This document shows, in pieces, positions 51,299 to 56,923 of a DNA stretch of 56,923 nucleotides; position 1 is the first letter of the stretch, and every line of letters begins with the position of its first letter. The position numbers and the translations under genes are program-made. Origin of the DNA: Pelagadaptatus sp034112445. Lineage in GTDB: Bacteria; Pseudomonadota; Gammaproteobacteria; Pseudomonadales; Cellvibrionaceae. The stretch is taken from positions 1 to 56,923 of the forward strand of contig JAWUVI010000002.1 of assembly GCA_034112445.1 (NCBI GenBank), read 5' to 3'. The notes beneath the pieces were generated by a model that worked only from the letters and a program-made list of their open reading frames with translations, searched no databases and had not been told where the DNA came from.

Positions 51299-52300
51299 AT
51301 GGATCCAGTTACTCAAGGCATAGTCGGAGCGGCTTTTGCTCAAACCCGCGGCAGTAAAAAAACCTTAGCTCAGGCGGCTGTTATTGGCGCTCTTGCCGGA
51401 ATGGCGCCAGATTTGGATGTATTGATTCGCTCGGCGACAGACCCACTTATTGCTTTAGAATTCCACCGTCATTTTACACACTCGCTATTGTTTGTACCCT
51501 TCGGCGCATTGATTTGTGCACTGGTTTTTTATGGTGTTTTGGCAAAGCGCTGGCAGTTGAATTTCCCGCAAATATATACCTGGAGTTTTCTGGGGTATGT
51601 TACCCATGGGCTTTTGGATGGCTGCACCAGTTATGGTACCCAGCTACTGTGGCCCTTAACGGACTACCGGTTCTCTTGGGATGTGGTCTCGGTTATCGAT
51701 ATCACCTTTACCCTACCGCTCATGGCACTTGTTGTGTTGGCGGCTAGACAATCTTCTCGACGTTATCTGACTGCGGCCTTTGTGTGGGGGTGCTTCTATT
51801 TGTCTTTAGGTTTTGTTCAGCACGAACGCGCGTTGGATATGGGGCGTGAGTTAATAGCTGAGCGAGGTCATGAAGTAATACGATTAGAAGCTAAGCCCAG
51901 TTTTTCCAATTTGGTGGTTTGGAAAGTTGTTTATGAAACCGAGCAACGATTTTATGTGGATGCGGTTAAGCCGGGAATCTTCAGTGCTCAAGTTTGGCAA
52001 GGCGATAGTATTCAAAAGGTGAGTTCACCTCGCGATTTTCCTTGGTTGGATTTATCTTCTCAGCAGGCCAAAGACATTCAGCGCTTTGATTGGTTCTCCT
52101 CCGGTTATCTTGCTCGTGATCCGCAAAATTCATTTAAGATTATGGATGTGCGTTATTCAATGCTACCCAATAGTATTAGACCGCTATGGGGTATAGAGCT
52201 ATCTCCTGAGTCAAAAGCTCAGGAGCATGTACGCTATTACACGCAAAGAGACGATCCTCGTGCTAGCCTTGGTCAATTAATTAATATGATATTTGAATAA
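51299..52300 (+). CDS. YdjM-type membrane-bound metal-dependent hydrolase
   Basis: A 333-residue membrane protein. The N-terminus MDPVTQGIVGAAFAQ and the metal-motif region APDLDVLIRSATDP with FHRHFTHSLLF are typical of the YdjM/DUF457 family, which is annotated as predicted metal-dependent hydrolase. About four hydrophobic segments lie between residues 60 and 180, and the C-terminal half is soluble. The function is not established for the family. It follows the thiolases and precedes the MBL-fold gene, probably in the same operon but with no clear chemical link. Confidence 0.8.
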   Translation: MDPVTQGIVGAAFAQTRGSKKTLAQAAVIGALAGMAPDLDVLIRSATDPLIALEFHRHFTHSLLFVPFGALICALVFYGVLAKRWQLNFPQIYTWSFLGYVTHGLLDGCTSYGTQLLWPLTDYRFSWDVVSVIDITFTLPLMALVVLAARQSSRRYLTAAFVWGCFYLSLGFVQHERALDMGRELIAERGHEVIRLEAKPSFSNLVVWKVVYETEQRFYVDAVKPGIFSAQVWQGDSIQKVSSPRDFPWLDLSSQQAKDIQRFDWFSSGYLARDPQNSFKIMDVRYSMLPNSIRPLWGIELSPESKAQEHVRYYTQRDDPRASLGQLINMIFE

Positions 52301-52318
52301 TTTTAAAGAGAGAAATTT

Positions 52319-53263
52319 ATGGATCACATTAAATACATGGGTACCACTAAACAGTTGAGTAACACTAAAGGTATGACGCGAATTAAAATGCTTGGCGCTT
52401 CGGTTTTGGTGTCTTTAGGATTAAGCGCTTCTGTAGTGATTGCCGATGAGCATACTTCTACTATCACTCAAGTGACAGACAGTATTTACATGCTTTCTGG
52501 AAAGGGAGGCAATATCGGCGTGATGATTGGAGCTGACGGTACTTTTATGATCGACGATCAATACGCACCGGCTACGCCTAACATTCTTAACGCGGTTAAG
52601 TCCGTTGGAGGCAGTGCGCCTAAGTATTTGGTTAATACCCACTTTCATGGTGATCACACCGGTGGCAACGAAAATCTGGGGACGACAGGTACGTTAATAC
52701 TCGCCCACGATAATGTGCGTCAACGTCTGGTTGACGGTTATGAAATCGCGCCATTCAAAATGATCGCTGCTCCCGCAAAAACTGAGGCATTGCCTGTGGT
52801 TACCTTTGATAGTGAGCTGGGCTTGCATGTTAACGGCGATCATATTCGTGTTTATCATGTGGCCAATGCGCACACTGATGGTGATTCAATTGTGCAGTTT
52901 TCTGAGGCTAATGTTATCCACACAGGCGATGTGTTCTTTAATGGTTTTTATCCCTTCATTGATGTTGCGCATGGCGGTACCGTAAAGGGAACTATTGCAG
53001 CGGTAAATGTGGTGTTGGGTTTAATGAATGAAGGCACCATGATTATTCCAGGGCATGGCCCGGTTGCTAAGCGTGCAGAGCTTGAAGCTTATCGGGCTAT
53101 GTTGGCAGAGGCTTATAAGCGTCTTTCAGATTTGAGCCGCAGCGGTAAGACTCTCGCCGAAGTTCAAGCACAAAATCCGTTAGCGGATTTGCAAGACCAG
53201 TGGGGCAATGTAATGTTTGACTCCAATACTTGGATTGGTCTGATTTACGACGGATTAGATTAA
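52319..53263 (+). CDS. Exported metallo-beta-lactamase-fold hydrolase
   Basis: A 314-residue MBL-fold protein with a signal-like segment at about residues 24-42 (LGASVLVSLGLSASVVIA). Metal ligands are in HFHGDH (108-113), then HTGDVFFNGFYP and IIPGHGP. The layout resembles the exported zinc metallohydrolases found near oxidoreductases (SoxH/quinoprotein-linked type) more than a true beta-lactamase. AGAGAG precedes the ATG at 52319; an internal ATG at 52373 would give a tighter signal peptide. It ends the run and is followed by a bidirectional terminator. Substrate unknown; an ester or lactone is conceivable. Confidence 0.82.
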   Translation: MDHIKYMGTTKQLSNTKGMTRIKMLGASVLVSLGLSASVVIADEHTSTITQVTDSIYMLSGKGGNIGVMIGADGTFMIDDQYAPATPNILNAVKSVGGSAPKYLVNTHFHGDHTGGNENLGTTGTLILAHDNVRQRLVDGYEIAPFKMIAAPAKTEALPVVTFDSELGLHVNGDHIRVYHVANAHTDGDSIVQFSEANVIHTGDVFFNGFYPFIDVAHGGTVKGTIAAVNVVLGLMNEGTMIIPGHGPVAKRAELEAYRAMLAEAYKRLSDLSRSGKTLAEVQAQNPLADLQDQWGNVMFDSNTWIGLIYDGLD

Positions 53264-53318
53264 GGGGTGATCTAGGTAGCTGCTATACAGGACAAATTGA
53301 TTGTTCTTTGGTTGTAAT

Positions 53319-53351
53319 AAAAAAGGCTAACCCGTAAAGGTTAGCCTTTTT
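53319..53351. terminator. Bidirectional terminator between MBL-fold gene and tRNA
   Basis: GGCTAACC (53325-53332) and GGTTAGCC (53339-53346) are perfect arms around CGTAAA, with six A before and five T after. It ends the MBL-fold transcript on the plus strand and the tRNA transcript on the minus strand. Confidence 0.92.
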
Positions 53352-53355
53352 AATA

Positions 53356-53432
53356 TGGTGGGCCTTCCGTGACTCGAACACGGGACCTGCCGATTATGAG
53401 TCGGATGCTCTAACCAACTGAGCTAAAGGCCC
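53356..53432 (-). tRNA. tRNA with CAU anticodon, probably tRNA-Ile2
   Basis: A 77-base cloverleaf on the minus strand with encoded CCA. The acceptor is GGGCCTT/AAGGCCC, the D-loop is AGCTCAGTTGGTTAGAGC, and the anticodon loop is CTCATAA with stem CCGA/TCGG. CAU can be elongator Met or lysidine-modified Ile2. Positions 4 and 5 are C with G partners at 69 and 68, the pairs recalled as positive determinants for TilS, so Ile2 is favoured. No other tRNA is adjacent. Confidence 0.85.
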
Positions 53433-53528
53433 TAACGAATCTTGTATTTGCCTGTAGCGGCTAACACAAATCGGCGGCCATTATAGATGGCTAAAATGCT
53501 GTTGGCTAGCTTTTGCTGTTAAGGATGA

Positions 53529-54782
53529 TTAATTACTCGCGTTAATTTTTTGTTGTCTTCGGTCTAGTGCTTTGGCGGGTATGGTGACAATGAGGCATCC
53601 AATAATGAGTGCAACTGTGGCTATGTTGATAATTAACTCGTAGTTGTCTTCTTTTAATAGCAGTGCGGCTGCAAATGGCCCGCTGGCTAGGCCCATTTTT
53701 GAGGCAAATCCACCTAGAGCGGCCATTTGCCCACTGTTATCAAATTCTGAGCACATCCCTAATAAGTACGATATGGCAAATGCCCAAGTCACACCAACAC
53801 CCACATTGGCTAGCCAATAAACCCATTCGAGCTGGCTGTAATGAAAAGCCCATGTGCCTACTGCCGTGAGAAGGATGCTGATCACTAAGGGTAATAAACG
53901 CCCGAATTTTAAGGATAAGAAAATCACCAAAACTGAACCGCATATGGCGATCCAGGCGGCGGCACCTAATGTTGAGCTGATAAAGCCCATTTCCAGATTG
54001 TGATGTTTTGCTAGCGCGATGACATAGGCATAAATACCCATGTTAGCTGCCTGAAAAAGAAAGACGGAAAGTAACGATAGAATAATGAGCCGAATGTTTT
54101 TCGGGCTGCGGTAGTGTTTGTGTTCGACAGCCTGCTCCGTAATTGGATAAGGGGATAAAAAGGGCAGCATGGCTAAGGTAATTAAACTGAAAGCGATTAA
54201 GGCAATAAACAGCGGCGCTGTGCCGTATACAGGAACCAATCCGGGCAGGTACATGAGCCCTAGTCCGCCCAATCCAAATTGCACGGTGAGGAGGTAGCCA
54301 AAAGTTCGATCCGCTGCGGTTGTGCGAGATATTACCGCAAAGCCAATTCCCACTAGCATACCTCCTAAGCAGCCGTGACAAAGGCGTGTAATAATTAATG
54401 CGATGGGCTGTTCTAGCTGGGTGGATAGGCCGTCTAACATTATTAAAGAGAGCAACAGGAAAACGGAGGTTTTACGCCAAGGTATCTTCTTAACAATGAA
54501 GACCGCAGTGAGGGCTCCCAGCGCTGCACCATAGATATTGGCAGAGCCTACCAGTCCGGCGTCACGATTCGAAAAGCCAAGTCCTTCAATTAAACCAGAA
54601 ATTAAAGCCGGCATGATGTTGACGTAAAACAGTCCTGCGGTGGCCAAGAATGAAAGTAATACTCGGGCTACCTCACCATTGGCTGAAGCGACCCAGCGTT
54701 TTGTTGCGATGGGTTCAATGGGCAAGGTATCGGTTGATGGCTGCATGGGTTCTCCGCTAGCGTGAGGCGCTGAATACGTCAT
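53529..54782 (-). CDS. MFS transporter
   Basis: A 417-residue major facilitator with about 12 hydrophobic segments after a 30-residue hydrophilic N-terminus. The segment GSANIYGAALGALTAVFIVKK ends helix 2 in MFS style, and ALGGFASKMGLASGPFAAALLL lies in the second half. It resembles members near amidohydrolase or aromatic genes, but its substrate cannot be read. It follows the exported amidohydrolase on the same strand and has its own 85-base upstream region carrying the TAGTGCCAGAT element. Confidence 0.85.
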   Translation of the reverse strand: MTYSAPHASGEPMQPSTDTLPIEPIATKRWVASANGEVARVLLSFLATAGLFYVNIMPALISGLIEGLGFSNRDAGLVGSANIYGAALGALTAVFIVKKIPWRKTSVFLLLSLIMLDGLSTQLEQPIALIITRLCHGCLGGMLVGIGFAVISRTTAADRTFGYLLTVQFGLGGLGLMYLPGLVPVYGTAPLFIALIAFSLITLAMLPFLSPYPITEQAVEHKHYRSPKNIRLIILSLLSVFLFQAANMGIYAYVIALAKHHNLEMGFISSTLGAAAWIAICGSVLVIFLSLKFGRLLPLVISILLTAVGTWAFHYSQLEWVYWLANVGVGVTWAFAISYLLGMCSEFDNSGQMAALGGFASKMGLASGPFAAALLLKEDNYELIINIATVALIIGCLIVTIPAKALDRRQQKINASN

Positions 54783-54835
54783 TTATTATTGTGATTCGCT
54801 GCATCAATGACACTACCAGTATGAGCTGTCAAAGA

Positions 54836-54846
54836 TAGTGCCAGAT
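54836..54846. promoter_or_regulatory. TAGTGCCAGAT element upstream of the MFS gene
   Basis: TAGTGCCAGAT lies 54 bases upstream of the MFS start, between it and the amidohydrolase stop. The same 11-mer occurs twice more in the amidohydrolase upstream region. Degenerate relatives CACTACCAGT and TAGTACCAGTT are at 54811 and 54859. A common regulator is inferred. Confidence 0.55.
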
Positions 54847-54867
54847 TAATTTCTTCTGTAGTACCAG

Positions 54868-56640
54868 TTAAGGAACTGTTGAGGGTTTTAGCGTTGGTTC
54901 AATATTATTGAGGTCGCCGAACACGGGTTTGCCATTCACAAAGGTGGCAATGACTTTGGTGTCGGAAATCCGCAATGGGTCGAGCTCGAATATATTCTGA
55001 TCAAGAATAATTAGATCTGCCAGTTTGCCCACTTCTAAAGATCCTAAAAGTGTGTCCTGATGGTTGATGTAGGCGCCGTTGATGGTATAGCTGGTAATGG
55101 CGGTTTCAAGATCCACGGCTTCTTTGGGTAAATGAGGTGTACGCTGCTTTTTTTCAGCATAAGGTTGCGATGGCTGGATGCGAGTAACAGCAGCTTCGAG
55201 AATATCCATCGGATTAGCTGAGGTAACAAACCAATCACTGCCATAAGCGACTCTTGCTCCAGCGTTAATAAAGCTTTTGTTGAGCTCCAGCCAGGCTTTT
55301 CTGTGTTCGCCTAATTTGTTACTCAGTAAATCTGCAATATAAGTTTCACTGGTTGACCAAAGAGGTTGAAGATTGGCGGTAACCTGTAAGAGTTTAAATC
55401 TCTTAATGTCTTCAGGGTGGATCAATTCTATGTGAGCAATATGATGACGGTTATCATTTTGTCCATTGCGAACTTGAGCCGCTTCAATAGCATTTAAACT
55501 TTGTCTAACAGCCCTGTCACCGTCGGCGTGAAAGTGAACTTGAAAGCCCAGCTTGTCTAGCTCTGTGGTGAGATCGTTGAGTGTGGTTTGATCAAGTGTG
55601 GCCATACCTTTGTGTTCAGGGAGGTCGTGATAATCTTCTATGAGAGCCGCTGTGCGGGTATGCATGACACCGTCTTGCCATATTTTAACGCTGTTAGCTT
55701 GGAAAAAGTTATTGTGGGCTTGCACTCTCATTCGCGTGATTTTTTCAATTAAGTTCGTTGATTTAGTTGGGTCCCAGTAAAGAGCGGCTGTGACCCTCAG
55801 TGTTAATTCTCCGAGTTGATCGGCCTCATTATAAGTGGCGTAGGATTCATACAAACTATTATCGGCAGTGTCTACTAAAGCGTCTTGAACGGACGTTATG
55901 CCTAGGGAATTCAGGTACTTTTGTACATAGATAAGCGCATCGTGGAGTTGTTCTTTGTTGTAGGCGGGTTTAGCTCGCATTACTAATTCTTGAGCTTCAT
56001 CTTCAAGAAATAAACCGCTGGGGTTGCCGTCGGGTAGACGAACAATCTCGCCGGATTTTACGTTCGGGGTATGTTGATTGATGCTCGCCAGTTTAATGGC
56101 TTTGCTATTAGCCCACAGACTGTGACCGTCATAAGAGCTGAGCGTTAAGGGTATATCTGGAGAAATGGCATCCAGCATGAAACGATCGGGGGGATAGTTT
56201 TCTGAAAAGATACTATGTCCCCATCCCGCACCATGTATCCATTCGGCTGTTTGGTGTGTGGCAACGCAATCTTTAATCTTTTTTTTGTAGGCTTCGATCG
56301 AGTTAAGTTCAAAGAGCGAACACATATAAGAATTAAGAACAGAGCTAATAGGGTGAATGTGAGAATCGTGGAAGCCTGGTAGTACCAGTTTTTTGTTTAA
56401 ATTAATGAGTCTTGTTTGTTCGTTAATTAATTGATTGTCTGTAAGCTCGCTGCCAACGTAAATAATTTCACCGTTTTTAAAAGCAATGGTGTCGGCCCAC
56501 TTTTGCTGGGGGTTCACTGTAAATATGACGCCGTTATAGAGTACATAATCAGCGGTCATATTGGCTTGAGCCATGGGCAGACAAAGTATAAAAGTCAAAA
56601 AACCTGCAATGTATGGCTTCATGCGTCTTGCAAACCTCAT
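54868..56640 (-). CDS. Exported YtcJ-type amidohydrolase
   Basis: A 590-residue amidohydrolase-3 family enzyme with a signal peptide (ending MAQAN). Metal ligands are visible as His94 and His96 in GFHDSHIHP, then VHFHADGDRAV, HIAHIELIHPED and the Asp in AYGSDWFV. The C-terminal metal-free strand KLADLIILD is also typical. These enzymes hydrolyse N-acyl or cyclic amide bonds; the substrate here is unknown. ATG 56640 and ATG 56622 are both possible; the second leaves a normal signal peptide. It shares its upstream region with the divergent gene at 56874. Confidence 0.85.
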   Translation of the reverse strand: MRFARRMKPYIAGFLTFILCLPMAQANMTADYVLYNGVIFTVNPQQKWADTIAFKNGEIIYVGSELTDNQLINEQTRLINLNKKLVLPGFHDSHIHPISSVLNSYMCSLFELNSIEAYKKKIKDCVATHQTAEWIHGAGWGHSIFSENYPPDRFMLDAISPDIPLTLSSYDGHSLWANSKAIKLASINQHTPNVKSGEIVRLPDGNPSGLFLEDEAQELVMRAKPAYNKEQLHDALIYVQKYLNSLGITSVQDALVDTADNSLYESYATYNEADQLGELTLRVTAALYWDPTKSTNLIEKITRMRVQAHNNFFQANSVKIWQDGVMHTRTAALIEDYHDLPEHKGMATLDQTTLNDLTTELDKLGFQVHFHADGDRAVRQSLNAIEAAQVRNGQNDNRHHIAHIELIHPEDIKRFKLLQVTANLQPLWSTSETYIADLLSNKLGEHRKAWLELNKSFINAGARVAYGSDWFVTSANPMDILEAAVTRIQPSQPYAEKKQRTPHLPKEAVDLETAITSYTINGAYINHQDTLLGSLEVGKLADLIILDQNIFELDPLRISDTKVIATFVNGKPVFGDLNNIEPTLKPSTVP

Positions 56641-56686
56641 AAATTAATAGCTAGTAAATAAGATAAACGCAGGCTTATAAAAACTC

Positions 56687-56781
56687 TAGTGCCAGATGGT
56701 GATCAGCGTTGGCTCCAAAAATAAGGTGTCATGAGGTGGTATTTTTTAACTGGCATCATCAAAAGTTAGCATCTGGCACTA
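56687..56781. promoter_or_regulatory. Inverted pair of TAGTGCCAGAT elements in a divergent promoter
   Basis: TAGTGCCAGATG at 56687-56698 and its exact reverse complement CATCTGGCACTA at 56770-56781 form 12-base perfect arms with 71 bases between. They sit in the 233-base space between the amidohydrolase and the divergent downstream gene. Nothing else clear was seen in 56641-56873. Confidence 0.6.
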
Positions 56782-56873
56782 TATGATTTTTATTCATTCA
56801 ACTAACTTTAAAGCCATAAAGTTCAGGGGCGTTTTCTTCTGAGTAAATATAATAATTAAGTGTTGAGGTAATA

Positions 56874-56923
56874 ATGCGTTATTTTTCTATTGCTGGCTTG
56901 CAGCTAGAACTATCCAATGAGGA
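56874..56923 (+). CDS. Start of a divergent gene, possibly nitrilase-family
   Basis: Only 16 complete codons are in the window, reading MRYFSIAGLQLELSNE. GAGG lies about six bases upstream of the ATG at 56874, so the start is credible. The pattern IAGLQLELS resembles the first strand of carbon-nitrogen hydrolases (nitrilase superfamily), but this is too short to be sure. It diverges from the amidohydrolase and shares the inverted element pair with it. Confidence 0.55.
   Translation, partial: MRYFSIAGLQLELSNE

Noticed and set aside
51299..53263. YdjM-like and MBL-fold genes as definite members of the catabolic pathway
   Set aside because: They follow the thiolases on the same strand, but neither family has a step that clearly fits, so membership is left open.
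1..56923. CRISPR arrays, insertion sequences, prophage
   Set aside because: No regularly spaced repeats of the right size, no transposase or phage structural motifs were found.

Overview
The window looks like chromosomal DNA of a marine-type gammaproteobacterium, probably in or near the Cellvibrionales/Spongiibacteraceae. This rests on the gene order yhbY / rlmE-ftsH-folP-glmM-tpiA-secG-tRNA-Leu, on Pseudomonas-like polyamine genes and on the many TonB-dependent, thiolase and AMP-ligase genes. It is inference; no database search was run. No insertion sequence, prophage or CRISPR array was seen.

Region 1 (1-9.5 kb) is a polyamine uptake and catabolism locus. A SpuB-like glutamine synthetase on the minus strand diverges from a plus-strand run: PuuD-like hydrolase, SpuI-like glutamine synthetase, SpuC aminotransferase, and a PotF-PotG-PotH-PotI ABC importer. 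A hairpin between potF and potG probably raises expression of the binding protein.

Region 2 (9.5-17.4 kb) is the conserved housekeeping block: a small kinase, yhbY, rlmE, ftsH, folP, glmM, tpiA, secG and tRNA-Leu(GAG). The usual next genes (rimP-nusA-infB) are absent after the tRNA.

Region 3 (17.4-31.7 kb) is mixed: two GGEEF proteins, an NrtS-like small membrane protein, an Old Yellow Enzyme, two orphan periplasmic binding proteins, a lysine/alanine-rich lipoprotein, NhaD, a YebC-type regulator, redox and thioesterase genes, a YghU-type GST, and a thioredoxin-like protein paired with a YraQ-type permease.

Region 4 (31.2-53.3 kb) is the main accessory feature, a catabolic cluster with two TonB receptors. 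It holds a hotdog thioesterase, two AMP ligases, three thiolases, a PaaN-type aldehyde dehydrogenase, a tandem HxlR regulator, a tannase/feruloyl-esterase family protein, a carotenoid/stilbene-cleaving oxygenase, a nitronate-monooxygenase-family flavoprotein, and downstream YdjM-like and metallo-beta-lactamase-fold proteins. A plausible reading is import of a phenolic, stilbenoid or apocarotenoid compound, periplasmic ester hydrolysis, oxidative C=C cleavage, aldehyde oxidation, CoA activation and thiolytic shortening. The first receptor lies between an intact ligase and a decayed partial copy of the same ligase, which is a clear recombination scar. Several spacers here carry short tandem duplications, two of which reiterate ribosome-binding site plus start codon.

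Region 5 (53.3-56.9 kb) has a CAU-anticodon tRNA (probably Ile2), an MFS transporter, an exported YtcJ-type amidohydrolase and the start of a divergent, possibly nitrilase-like gene. An 11-bp element recurs upstream of the transporter and between the amidohydrolase and the divergent gene, suggesting a shared regulator.
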